NCBI RefSeq assembly: GCF_000389965.1
Contig: NC_021191.1
Location: 5,581,501 to 5,645,500, forward strand
From: Actinoplanes sp. N902-109
GTDB lineage: Bacteria > Actinomycetota > Actinomycetes > Mycobacteriales > Micromonosporaceae
Reading direction: 5' to 3'
Length of the DNA: 64,000 nt
Shown here: piece after piece, positions 1-7,679 of the stretch
Numbering within the stretch: position 1 is the first letter of the stretch
How the letters are laid out: every line of letters starts with the position of its first letter
The notes under the pieces: model-generated
What the model saw: only the letters and a program-made list of their open reading frames with translations
Databases searched by the model: none
What the model was told of the DNA's origin: nothing
Position numbers and translations under genes: made by a program

Positions 1-1
1 C

Positions 2-601
2 GAGCACAAGGAGGTGACCCAGCCGGTGGAATCCCCCTCGGGCTGGAAACACTACGAACCGGCGGAGACCTCGTTCCTGGTGGCCGGCGGTCCCTCACCC
101 ATGGCCGCACCAGGAGTCTCCGGAGCACCCCTCGGCGCGCCCAGCCCGCTCACCCCCAGCGACCCGACCGGTCCGGCTCCCCGCTTTGCCCCGGTCCGCG
201 CCCGCACCGGTCCGCAACCCTTCGCCGCCATGCCGGCCTCTATCGCGTCAGCGGGCCGTGCCCAGGCATCGGGCCGCCGCGCCAAGATGCCGACGATGGG
301 CAGCACTCCGCTGTCCATCAAGGACCTGTCCGAGCTCATCGCCGTCGAAGCGGGCCGTTTGCGCGAAACCGCCTCCGCCTCGGCCCTCGATCGCCGCAGC
401 TTCCTCGAAGACCTGGCCACCCGGCTGGCCGCCCTCCTCGCCGGCCGCGACGAACCCGACCTCGAACCCCTTCGCAAGCTCGTCCAACGCCTCACCGGTT
501 CGGACGACCTCGCCACCAAGTGGAGCTACGCCGAGGAAGTCCTCACCACCTTCCACCCCGGCGCGAGGGACGCCACCCGCAAGCCCTTCTGGAAACGCTG
601 A
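2..601 (+). CDS. C-terminal part of an unrecognised protein (5' truncated by window edge)
   Basis: The frame is open from base 2, so the gene probably begins outside the window. A GTG at 14 exists, but the perfect Shine-Dalgarno-like stretch AAGGAGGTGA overlaps it and cannot serve it. The visible 200 residues have a Pro/Ala/Gly-rich, probably disordered first half. A helical, charged second half runs from about residue 95 and includes KDLSELIAVEAGRLRE and a Leu-rich stretch, ending FWKR. No catalytic motif, signal peptide or membrane segment is visible. The next gene on the same strand starts 418 bp later, so it is not obviously in an operon. Function is unknown. Confidence 0.6.
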   Translation, partial: EHKEVTQPVESPSGWKHYEPAETSFLVAGGPSPMAAPGVSGAPLGAPSPLTPSDPTGPAPRFAPVRARTGPQPFAAMPASIASAGRAQASGRRAKMPTMGSTPLSIKDLSELIAVEAGRLRETASASALDRRSFLEDLATRLAALLAGRDEPDLEPLRKLVQRLTGSDDLATKWSYAEEVLTTFHPGARDATRKPFWKR

Positions 602-1019
602 CAATCGCCGCGCGTCCTCGGCTGACGCTGCCACCGCGCCCGGCCTTCCGCGGTCCCACACCATTCGGACAGGCGATGCGGTGTGAGCAGAGCGGGCAAG
701 AACAGCGGACTGCCGGGGCGCGCGAGAGCAGCCGGGCATGCGCGAGCAGGCACGGGCGAAGGACCGTGCCACCAGAGACGCTCGACTCAGCTCGGCACGG
801 CACGGGCTGCGAGCGGTTCGGCCCGAGGCGTGGCTTGATTCAGCTGGCGTGGGCAGACTCGGGCGCGGGGAAGATCGGGATGGCGGCTTCGATGCGCCGG
901 GCGGCAAGCATGGCGTGGCTGGAGGCGGGCCGGGGCGGCGGGTGATCGCTTTCCCGGCAAGTGTCGGTAATTGACGGGACCTGGTCGACGGGGTTGGCGC
1001 GCCGTCGTCAGGATGGGAT
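602..1019. other. Intergenic region without a supported gene
   Basis: 418 bp between the truncated first gene and the epimerase gene. Open frames on both strands are short, Arg/Gly-rich and look like composition artefacts. I see no tRNA, clear hairpin terminator or repeat. The promoter of the downstream gene presumably lies in the last 100 bp, but no convincing -35/-10 pair was found. Confidence 0.4.
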
Positions 1020-1925
1020 GTGCTTGAACGGCGAGGTGCGGGGTCATCGGCGCGGGTTGCGGCGGTGACCGGGACGTCGGGGCGGGTGGGCTCGGCGATC
1101 GCGGCGGCTCTTGCGGCTGAGGGCTGGGTGGTTCGCGGAATTGATCGGGCGACCGGCGAACGGACCGGTGTTGTTGGTGACCTTCGGGATGCGACGGTGC
1201 GCCGGGCAGCGCTGCGTGGGGCAGACCTCGTGGTTCACGCCGCCGCGTTGCATGCGCCGCACGTGGGCCGGGTTGAGGACAGAGCGTTCTGGGCCGTGAA
1301 CGTCGACGCTACCGACGCGCTGCTCGAGGAGGCCGAACGGGCGGGAGTGCGGCGTGTCGTCTACATCAGCAGCACCAGTGTGTACGGCCATGCGCTCGTG
1401 CCCACCGACCGGGCCGTATGGGTCGACGAGAGCTTGGAGCCACGTCCGCGGGACATCTACGACGAGACGAAACTGGCTGCGGAGCGACTCGTCGGAACAG
1501 GGTCCATCCCGGCGGTCACGCTACGGATCGCCCGGTGCTTTCCGGAGCCGCTGCCCGTGCTGGCCACCCACTTGCTGTATCGGGCGGTCGGATTGGACGA
1601 CGTCGCTTCGGCCGCCGTGCGTGCCGCGGAGCAACACACCGTGACCGGCACCTTCACCATCGCCGGCCCGTACTCGTTCACCCGCGCGGACTGCCCACTC
1701 CTGCATAGCGACGCAGCCGGCGTCATTGCGGCGCGGCTGCCCGATGTCGCTGCGGCCTTCCGTGCACAAGGCTGGCCGCTGCCGCATGCGATCGACCGGG
1801 TCTACGACTCCAGCGCCGCCATGACGGCTCTCGGATATCGCCCGGTTCACGGCATCCGCCACGTCCTGCGTTCGCTCGAAAAAGACGTCCCGCGCCAGCA
1901 GGAAGAAGGCACCCCGTCCACATAG
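1020..1925 (+). CDS. NAD(P)-dependent epimerase/dehydratase (extended SDR family)
   Basis: 301 residues, GTG start. The Rossmann glycine motif TGTSGRVGSAIA lies near residues 17-28. The conserved SSTSVYG strand follows, and the catalytic Tyr/Lys pair is in YDETK near residue 155; this order is typical of extended SDRs related to UDP-sugar epimerases. It probably acts in the cytoplasm on a nucleotide sugar or similar alcohol, but no neighbour defines the substrate. At about 300 residues it is slightly short, and the C-terminal substrate half is divergent. The last nine codons and the TAG stop form the first unit of a tandem-repeat array that continues downstream. An ATG at 1018 is out of frame, so the GTG is preferred. 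Confidence 0.85.
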   Translation: MLERRGAGSSARVAAVTGTSGRVGSAIAAALAAEGWVVRGIDRATGERTGVVGDLRDATVRRAALRGADLVVHAAALHAPHVGRVEDRAFWAVNVDATDALLEEAERAGVRRVVYISSTSVYGHALVPTDRAVWVDESLEPRPRDIYDETKLAAERLVGTGSIPAVTLRIARCFPEPLPVLATHLLYRAVGLDDVASAAVRAAEQHTVTGTFTIAGPYSFTRADCPLLHSDAAGVIAARLPDVAAAFRAQGWPLPHAIDRVYDSSAAMTALGYRPVHGIRHVLRSLEKDVPRQQEEGTPST

Positions 1926-2026
1926 GGAGAAGGAGCCGCGCCCGCACAGGCAGAAGAAGCCGCGCGCATAGGGAGAAGAAGCCGCGCATAGGGAGCAGAG
2001 CCACGCGCGCACAGGGAGAAGACGCG
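1902..2026 (+). repeat. Degenerate tandem array overlapping the epimerase stop codon
   Basis: Six adjacent units begin at 1902, 1929, 1953, 1975, 1995 and 2018. They shorten from 27 to 20-24 bp and share the pattern GAAGAAGCCGCG followed by CATAGGGA or CACAGGGA. The first unit encodes the last residues of the upstream protein, and its CATAGGG supplies the TAG stop. The unit lengths are not multiples of three, so the array is not a coding extension. Origin by slippage or recombination is inferred. Confidence 0.8.
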
Positions 2027-2120
2027 ACGAAGACAGTGCGCGCTCGCGGGGAGTACGCCCGGCATTGCCCGGACACCAGCGCGGCGCAGCTGCGGACCGG
2101 GGCGACGAGGCCGAAGCCTC

Positions 2121-2280
2121 ACGCGAGAAGAACATCCCGGCGCACCCACGCGAGAAGAACATCCCGGCGCACCCACGCGAAGAGAACATGCCGGCGTACG
2201 CTCGCGAAGAAGGCACTTGGCGCGCTCATGCGAGAAACACCCGGCGCGCTCATGCGAAGAGAACATCCCGCGTGGGTTGT
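2121..2280. repeat. Second tandem array, 27-bp period, six units
   Basis: Units start at 2121, 2148, 2175, 2202, 2228 and 2252 (spacings 27, 27, 27, 26, 24). The core is ACGCGAGAAGAACATCCCGG in the first two, with increasing divergence downstream. It lies between the epimerase and HEAT-repeat genes, about 80 bp before the latter's start. A plus-strand frame from 2036 to 2305 reads through it as Arg/Thr-rich nonapeptide repeats, but the period drifts and there is no codon-use support, so it is treated as non-coding. The remaining intergenic bases hold no recognised gene. Confidence 0.8.
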
Positions 2281-2358
2281 GCTGGGACGGCTCCGCGCGG
2301 AGTAATGCGTTCGTGTGAACGGTCGGTGCGCTGCAGAATGATGCCGATGTGATGATCG

Positions 2359-3963
2359 GTGGCGGGCACAGGGTGTGATGGCGCAATGGTACTGATGGGG
2401 CGGCTGCGAAGCTGGTTGCGCAACACCACCGCCAGGCCCGGCGATTCTGGTGAACGGGACTACCTGGCCGAAGCTGGGACGCCGGATGAGTTTCGGGCGG
2501 GGGTTGCGGCTGAGAAGTTCGATGCCGGGGCTGCGGAGCCGGCGACCACGCTGCTGAGGCTGGCCCGGGACGGCGATGTGGCGGCACGCGGTGCGGTCCT
2601 GGATGCCCTCGGGGAGGCGGATGGGCCCTGGTGGGTGGCGCTCGACGAGGCTTTGCGGCAACGCTGGTGGGCGGATCCTCGTTGGTCACGCCGGGTCGCC
2701 GCTGACGTGGTTGACGGTGATCTTGACACGTTGCGGCTGGTGGTGGCCGGGTGTCATCACGATGGGCGGATCCGCGAGGCGGCGGTGGTACGGCTTGCTG
2801 ATCAGCGGCATCCGGCGGCGGTCGCGGTGCTGGCGTTGCGTGCGTGTGACTGGGTGGCGGAGGTGCGGCAGGCGGCGCGGACGGCGGTGACCGGCTGGTC
2901 GTCACCGCCGGACGGCCCGGCGTTCACCGTGTTCGCGGAGGTGGCGTTCGCGCTGGGGGCTCGGCGTGCGGGCGCCTGGCTGGCCGGGCGGGTCGAGGAG
3001 ATGCTGCAGGACCTGCCGGCGCCGAGGTTGGGGGCTGTGCTGGCGGCCCGGGACCGTCGGGTTCGGCGAGCGGCTTTCCGGGCCGCGATCGCGGCTGGCC
3101 GGTTGGATCAGGATCGGCTGATCGAAGCAGCGATCCGGGAGCAGGACCTGCCGATCCGGACGATGTGCGCTCGCGTGGCGGTTGCTGCGGCGGATGCCGG
3201 CCAGTTGCATGCCCTACTGGCCAGCCGCACCGCGCTCGTGCGCGCCGAGGCGTTGCGCGCGCTGACAGGACACGGGGATCTGGCGGTGGCCGAGGCGGCA
3301 TTGACGGATCGGCACCCGCTGGTACGGGACATTGCTCAGTCGGCGCTGCGCCGGGCCGGCGTGGAACCGGCTGAGCACTATCGGCGGTTGGCGGCGCAGG
3401 CGACCCCGGCCCCGTCGGTGATAGCCGGGCTCGGTGAGACCGGCAAATCCGAGGATGGCGAGGTAGTGACACAGTGGCTGGCGCATCCGCGGGCCCGTGG
3501 CCGCGTCGAGGCAATCCGGGCGTCGCATCGGCTGGGCGGCACGCGGCCCGAGTTGGTCGTCCCGCTGCTTCACGATGAGTCGGCGGCGGTCACCAGGCAG
3601 GCCGTGGCGGTCCTGCGGCGTCACCCGGACGCCGTTGATCCTGCCACGCTGTGGTCGTTGCTCGGCACCGCACATCCGCCGCATGTCCGGTTCGCCGGCT
3701 ATCGGTTGCTGGTGTGCGGCGATGTGTGGCAGCGGCTTGTCACGGACCTGCGGCTTGTGGAGGACGCCGATCAGCGGTTGCGGGCCACTGCGAGAGCCGA
3801 TATCGCGGCGTGGCTGAAGCGGGAGGCGGCCACCTCCTATCGCGGTCCGAGCCGGGATCGCGCCGTTGAACTCGATCGCCTGATCGACGAGGTGGGTCCC
3901 GTCCTCGGTGCGGGCGAGGCCCGGCTGTTGCGGTTCCATGCCGGTCTCGACAGCACTGGCTGA
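2359..3963 (+). CDS. HEAT-repeat-like protein
   Basis: 534 residues from GTG 2359; an ATG at 2386 (MVLMGRLRSW) is an alternative start. The sequence is a long series of paired Ala/Leu/Arg-rich helices of about 30-40 residues, with recurring patterns such as RREAAVVRLAD, VRRAAFRAAI, VRAEALRAL, VRDIAQSALRRAG and VTRQAVAVLRRHPD. This is the signature of an alpha-solenoid (HEAT/PBS-lyase-like) scaffold. There is no signal peptide, membrane segment or catalytic motif. Such proteins usually act as protein-protein docking surfaces; the partner here is unknown. It is followed by a strong hairpin at 4021-4047. Confidence 0.7.
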   Translation: MAGTGCDGAMVLMGRLRSWLRNTTARPGDSGERDYLAEAGTPDEFRAGVAAEKFDAGAAEPATTLLRLARDGDVAARGAVLDALGEADGPWWVALDEALRQRWWADPRWSRRVAADVVDGDLDTLRLVVAGCHHDGRIREAAVVRLADQRHPAAVAVLALRACDWVAEVRQAARTAVTGWSSPPDGPAFTVFAEVAFALGARRAGAWLAGRVEEMLQDLPAPRLGAVLAARDRRVRRAAFRAAIAAGRLDQDRLIEAAIREQDLPIRTMCARVAVAAADAGQLHALLASRTALVRAEALRALTGHGDLAVAEAALTDRHPLVRDIAQSALRRAGVEPAEHYRRLAAQATPAPSVIAGLGETGKSEDGEVVTQWLAHPRARGRVEAIRASHRLGGTRPELVVPLLHDESAAVTRQAVAVLRRHPDAVDPATLWSLLGTAHPPHVRFAGYRLLVCGDVWQRLVTDLRLVEDADQRLRATARADIAAWLKREAATSYRGPSRDRAVELDRLIDEVGPVLGAGEARLLRFHAGLDSTG

Positions 3964-4020
3964 CCGGTCGGACACGGACTTCCGGGCGGCCGGCCCTGCA
4001 TCTGCCGGGCCCGGTGCCGA

Positions 4021-4047
4021 CGGCGGCCACGTGGGTCGTGGCCGCCG
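4021..4047 (+). terminator. Hairpin terminator after the HEAT-repeat gene
   Basis: A perfect 11-bp stem (CGGCGGCCACG with its complement) closes a 5-nt TGGGT loop, 57 bp after the stop codon at 3963. There is no T-tract, as is common for high-GC actinomycete terminators. Confidence 0.65.
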
Positions 4048-4086
4048 GACCGGCTCGCCGGGTGGGTCAGCGGGTGCCTTGAGTCC

Positions 4087-4236
4087 GCCCGCGAACGCAC
4101 GCGAGATCAAGGAGCCGTCAGAAGCGCCGTGAAGCCGCCCGCGAACGCACGCGAAATCAAAGAGCCGTCAGAAGCGCCGCGAAACCGCCCGCGAACGCGC
4201 GCGAAATCAAGGGGCCGTCAGGGGTGCGGTGAAGCC
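4087..4236 (-). repeat. 50-bp tandem repeat that copies the 3' end and stop of the adjacent gene
   Basis: Three units with an exact 50-bp period; GCGAACGC recurs at 4091, 4141 and 4191. Read on the minus strand, the first unit is the real end of the secreted-protein gene (last residues GFTAPLTAP, TGA at 4207-4209). The two downstream units repeat the same codons (GFAALLTAL, GFTALLTAP) with TGA at 4157 and 4107, plus 25 bp of 3' flank. The gene tail, stop and flank were therefore duplicated together. The period is not a multiple of three. Confidence 0.9.
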
Positions 4237-5223
4237 GTCCGGGGAGGTGCGGGGGGTCAGGCGGCTTCCGGCCGGTACCGGGACGGGGAAGCCGAGGGTG
4301 GCCAGGCGGCCGTTGACCTGGTTCTGGGCCTGGCAGTCGGTGGTGCAGGTGGTCGGTGGGTTGGCTACCTCGGTGGCGTCCTCGCCGGTGACCATGCCCA
4401 GGCGACCGCCGCTGGCTACGTCCCAGATGCTGGTGGCTCCACAGTGGTCCTTGGTCTCGGTGAGGCCCAGGGTGTTGGTGAAGTCGGGGCCGCAGGAGGG
4501 CTGGGCGATCCGGGTGGCCACCTGGGCGCTGTCGCGGAGGATGAGCTTCGGCGCCGGATCGCTGCCGATGTTCACGCGGGGGCTCACCCGGACGCAGAAC
4601 TGGCCCGCCGGACCCGTCGTCACGTCGGCGCAGCCGGAGCCGAGCCATTCCCCGAGGCGGGCGCGGAAGGTGGGGTTGTCGTAGTAGAACGCCGAATCGG
4701 CGAGGGTGTGGACGATGCGGGTGCGGGTGCCGTCGCCGCGGGCCGGTTCCATCTGGAAGACGCCGCCCTGTGCGCAGTCCTTGGCCTGGATCCTCATGCT
4801 CAGGCCGCCGGGGCCGGTGCGCGAGATCGTCATGTCCTCGTCGCGCAGTTCGAGGCTGATGGTGCTGGTCAGGGCGAGGCCGCGGTGGTCGGGGACCTTG
4901 CCGGCGTACACCGGGGTCAGCCGGCCGCCGGTCATGTCGCCGGGGTTCGGGGCGCCGGTGAAGGCGTAGTCGTAGACGGCGAACGTGGCCGGGTCGATGG
5001 TGAACTGGGTGTACCTGCCCTGCACGAGGAAACGGGAGGCCGGCGCTGCGACCGTACCGCGGAAACGGTCTTCTGATCCGGTTTGGCCGAGGACGGTGAA
5101 GCTGCCGCCGGCGCAGAACTTCGAGCTCGCCGCCTGGGCGGGAGCGGCGGAGACGGCCGCGAGCGGGACCGCGGCGGCGAGCACGGCCAGGGTCGCGAGG
5201 CTCTTGGAGCGCAGAGATGACAT
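4207..5223 (-). CDS. Secreted protein of unknown function
   Basis: 338 residues with a clear Sec signal peptide: basic MSSLRSK, hydrophobic LATLAVLAAAVPLAAV, and an Ala-X-Ala site near APAQA at about residue 31. The mature part is beta-rich with several cysteines (KFC, KDC, GCAD, QFC, CGPD, HCG, TTCTTDC), consistent with an extracytoplasmic disulfide-bonded fold. I do not recognise the family, and no catalytic motif was seen. It is divergent from the lectin gene at 5404, with a 180-bp shared promoter region. Its final codons seed the 50-bp repeat array. Confidence 0.75.
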   Translation of the reverse strand: MSSLRSKSLATLAVLAAAVPLAAVSAAPAQAASSKFCAGGSFTVLGQTGSEDRFRGTVAAPASRFLVQGRYTQFTIDPATFAVYDYAFTGAPNPGDMTGGRLTPVYAGKVPDHRGLALTSTISLELRDEDMTISRTGPGGLSMRIQAKDCAQGGVFQMEPARGDGTRTRIVHTLADSAFYYDNPTFRARLGEWLGSGCADVTTGPAGQFCVRVSPRVNIGSDPAPKLILRDSAQVATRIAQPSCGPDFTNTLGLTETKDHCGATSIWDVASGGRLGMVTGEDATEVANPPTTCTTDCQAQNQVNGRLATLGFPVPVPAGSRLTPRTSPDGFTAPLTAP

Positions 5224-5403
5224 GCGGTGACTGTGGCGGGTTCCGGCCTAACCGGAGGATAGTTCAATGTTAAAGGAACGATAAGGGTGGCATGATCATG
5301 ACTGTTCGGCCGTTGCTCGATGGTGGTCGATCGCGGGTACCGTCGGTGCCCGCGGCGTCGGCAACGGGCCGGTTCCGGGCAGGCCTTCGGCAATAGGGCA
5401 GGA

Positions 5404-6504
5404 ATGACGCAGCACGACGACCCCGCGCAGGGCCTGGACGACGGCAATCCCCGGCTGGTCCGGCCCTATCTTCAGGACGGGACCCGGGTGGAGCAGTCCG
5501 CCCCGACCTGGCCCGCCACCGAGGAGGAACCGACCGGTGGCGTGGCGGAACGGCGGCGCGGAGGGACGGCCGGCGATGCGACCGCGGTGCTGCCCGTGGT
5601 GGGGGCGCCGGGCAAGTCCGGGCATGGCGCCGGTGCGGCATCACACCCCCGAGGCGCCGGGAAGAACAGCACCCCGGGGAGCGGCGGTACGGCAGCAGGC
5701 ACTGACGCCGCGGTCAGGCGCGGAAGCAGCGGCGATGACGCAACAGTGGTGCTACCCGTGGCCGGCACGCCGGGGCGCAGCGGGCGGCGGTTCAGCCGGT
5801 TGACGGTTCTCGCGGCGGGGGCCGGGGCTGTCGTGGTCGCGCTGGCCGTGGCCGGGGTGGCCATCGTGCTCCGGCCGACGGATGGCGGGGCGCCGCAGGG
5901 TTTTCAGGACGTGAGTCTGCCGCCGTGGTCGACGGCGACGTCGGCTGCGCCCCGGCGGACGAGGACGACCGCGCCCGGTGATGGCGGGGTGCCGCAGCCG
6001 CCGCCCACCGTGGCCCGGCAGCACGCACCGAGCCGACCGGCCGCGTCGGAGGCCAGCCGGACGACCGAGGCCAGCCGCGCCCCGCAGGCGAGCAAGGCAC
6101 CGGCCCCGGCGCCGTCCTCGGCAGCCCCGGCGGCTGACCGCACCGGGGTGATCACCTTGCGGTTCGGGGTCTGCCTGGACCTCAACGGCGGGGTGGCGGT
6201 CGACGACAACCACGTCCAGGTCTTCCCCTGCAACGGTACGGCTGCGCAGGTGTGGACGCTGGCCACCGATGGCACGTTGCGGGTCGACGGCAAGTGTGCG
6301 CGGGCCGGGCGGGACGACGCGGTGCGGATCACGACGTGTGGCGATCGGGACGACATCACCTGGCGGGTGGGCGGCACCAGCTCGCTGATCCACGTCGCCA
6401 CCGGCCAGTGCCTGACCGATCCGGCGTTCGGGCGGCAACCCGGTTCGGGCGTACGGACCGACGACTGTGACGGTGGGCGCAACCAGCGGTGGACCTTGCC
6501 CTGA
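5404..6504 (+). CDS. Membrane-anchored ricin-type beta-trefoil lectin protein
   Basis: 366 residues from ATG 5404, preceded by GGGCAGGA; an upstream in-frame GTG at 5320 is less likely. Residues 1-130 are acidic/Gly-rich and disordered, with two copies of a D-A-T-x-V-L-P-V pattern. A basic stretch and one transmembrane helix (LTVLAAGAGAVVVALAVAG) lie near 133-158. A Pro/Ser/Ala linker then leads to a C-terminal beta-trefoil lectin domain from about 248, with the QxW-type motifs AQVW and NQRW and Cys pairs CLDL/CNGT. The likely topology puts the lectin outside the cell, where it would bind a carbohydrate. The D-A-T-x-V-L motifs resemble FHA-binding phosphothreonine sites (inference). Confidence 0.8.
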   Translation: MTQHDDPAQGLDDGNPRLVRPYLQDGTRVEQSAPTWPATEEEPTGGVAERRRGGTAGDATAVLPVVGAPGKSGHGAGAASHPRGAGKNSTPGSGGTAAGTDAAVRRGSSGDDATVVLPVAGTPGRSGRRFSRLTVLAAGAGAVVVALAVAGVAIVLRPTDGGAPQGFQDVSLPPWSTATSAAPRRTRTTAPGDGGVPQPPPTVARQHAPSRPAASEASRTTEASRAPQASKAPAPAPSSAAPAADRTGVITLRFGVCLDLNGGVAVDDNHVQVFPCNGTAAQVWTLATDGTLRVDGKCARAGRDDAVRITTCGDRDDITWRVGGTSSLIHVATGQCLTDPAFGRQPGSGVRTDDCDGGRNQRWTLP

Positions 6505-6521
6505 CCCGCCATGCTGGAGGC

Positions 6522-6899
6522 ATGCGCCTGATTCTGAACGTGCTCTGGTTCATCTTCGGCAGCGGTTTCCTGCTGGCGATCGGGTACGGCATCGCGGCGC
6601 TGATCTGCTTCGCGCTGATCGTGACGATCCCGTTCGGCGTGGCGGCGCTGCGGCTGGCCGGCTATTCGCTGTGGCCGTTCGGGCGCACCGTGGTCGGCAA
6701 GCCGGGCGCGGGGGTGGCGTCCGGCCTCGCGAACATCCTGTGGGTGGTGCTCGCCGGGTGGTGGCTGGCGCTGTCGCACATCGTGGCTGGGATTGCGCTG
6801 TGCGTGACCATTATCGGCATCCCGTTCGGCATCGCCAACTTCAAGCTGGTGCCGGTCGCGTTCTGGCCGCTGGGCCGGCACATCGTCGACCTGCCCTGA
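6522..6899 (+). CDS. YccF-type (DUF307) small membrane protein
   Basis: 125 residues from ATG 6522, with GGAGG at 6516-6520; the start codon lies 18 bp after the lectin gene's stop. Two similar halves each carry the family signature TIPFGVAALRLAGYSLWPFG (second copy IIGIPFGIANFKL...FWPLG), and hydrophobic helices separate them. This internal duplication and length match YccF proteins, which are inner-membrane proteins of unknown function. Close spacing suggests co-transcription with the lectin-domain gene. The tandem array at 6909 begins 10 bp after the stop. Confidence 0.85.
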   Translation: MRLILNVLWFIFGSGFLLAIGYGIAALICFALIVTIPFGVAALRLAGYSLWPFGRTVVGKPGAGVASGLANILWVVLAGWWLALSHIVAGIALCVTIIGIPFGIANFKLVPVAFWPLGRHIVDLP

Positions 6900-6908
6900 A
6901 CACCGCGG

Positions 6909-7082
6909 CAAGGAAGTTCGCCGAGCTGGGCGCCGCGCAAGGAAGTTCGCCGAACTGGGCGCCGCGCAAGGAAGTTCGCCGAACTGGGCGCCGCGCAAGG
7001 AAGTTCGCCGAACTTGGCGCCGCAAGAGAATTCGCTGAACTGGGCGCCGCAAAGGGAGTTCGCCGAACTGGGAGCCGCCGCA
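6909..7082. repeat. 29-bp tandem array carrying AGTTCGCCGAACT palindromes
   Basis: Successive AAGTTCGCCGA blocks at 6914, 6943, 6972 and 7001 give an exact 29-bp period. Two further degenerate units are shorter, around 7029 and 7056. Each good unit holds an inverted repeat, AGTTCG-C-CGAACT, followed by a GGCGCC palindrome. The array starts 10 bp after the YccF-like stop. With the next repeat it fills the 326-bp gap between convergent genes. I see no gene here. A protein-binding array, mRNA 3' structure or inert minisatellite are all possible. Confidence 0.85.
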
Positions 7083-7161
7083 AAGGGCATCCGCCGAGCA
7101 GCAGGCCGCGCGCCCGGAGCGGCCGCCTGCACGACGGCCGACCGCGACGACGACCGGCCGA

Positions 7162-7208
7162 GACGGCGGGCCGAGAAGACGGCGGGCCGAGAAGACGGCG
7201 GGCTGAGA
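7162..7208 (-). repeat. 16-bp tandem repeat downstream of the GNAT gene
   Basis: Three copies of GACGGCGGGCCGAGAA start at 7162, 7178 and 7194; the third is incomplete. They lie 18 bp beyond the minus-strand GNAT stop at 7226. This array is unrelated in sequence to the 29-bp array beside it. Confidence 0.8.
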
Positions 7209-7225
7209 CACGGGAACGCGGACGG

Positions 7226-7657
7226 TCAGTCGGTGAAACGGTAGACCTTGGAGTCGCGGACCTGGAAACCGAGCCGTTCGTAGAGCCGGTTGGCGGCCGT
7301 ACGCGACGGGCGGGACGTCAGGTCGACCGTGCGGGCACCGTCGGCGCGGGCCAGCCGCACCGCCTCGCGGGTCAGCGCGGCACCCACGCCGTGACCGCGG
7401 GCCTCCTCGTCGACCACGACGTCCTCGATCCAGGCGCGCAGGCCGGTCGGGATGGGGAACGTCACCAGGGTCAGGGTGCCGCGGATCTCGCCGTCGACGC
7501 GGGCCACCAGCACCCGGTTGCCCTCGCGGGCCAGCAGGGCGCGCAGGGTGTCGGCGTCCAGCGTGGCGGCGGAGCGGGACAGCTGCGGCAGCAACCGGCC
7601 GAACGCCTGCACCAGCTCGTCGGTCACCTCGCGCGCCACCTCGATGTCCACCGTCAT
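7226..7657 (-). CDS. GNAT-family N-acetyltransferase
   Basis: 143 residues from ATG 7657 (MTVDIEV). An in-frame ATG at 7675 would add six residues, but its GAGGTG lies directly against the start, so the downstream start is slightly preferred. The acetyl-CoA pyrophosphate loop is ARGHGVGAALTREAVR near residue 90. The beta-4 strand IEDVVVDEE precedes it, and the C-terminal RLYERLGF motif is typical of small GNATs. The substrate is unknown. It begins at most 23 bp after the SWIM gene and is probably the last gene of the DUF5990-SNF2-SWIM operon. Confidence 0.8.
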   Translation of the reverse strand: MTVDIEVAREVTDELVQAFGRLLPQLSRSAATLDADTLRALLAREGNRVLVARVDGEIRGTLTLVTFPIPTGLRAWIEDVVVDEEARGHGVGAALTREAVRLARADGARTVDLTSRPSRTAANRLYERLGFQVRDSKVYRFTD

Positions 7658-7679
7658 GCCATCGAGCCTAATCATCACC

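Noticed and set aside
2036..2305. Arg/Thr-rich protein encoded across the 27-bp repeats
   Set aside because: The period drifts to 26 and 24 bp, there is no good ribosome site, and analogous arrays elsewhere have non-triplet periods.
6909..7082. CRISPR array
   Set aside because: Units are directly adjacent with no variable spacers and no cas genes in the window.
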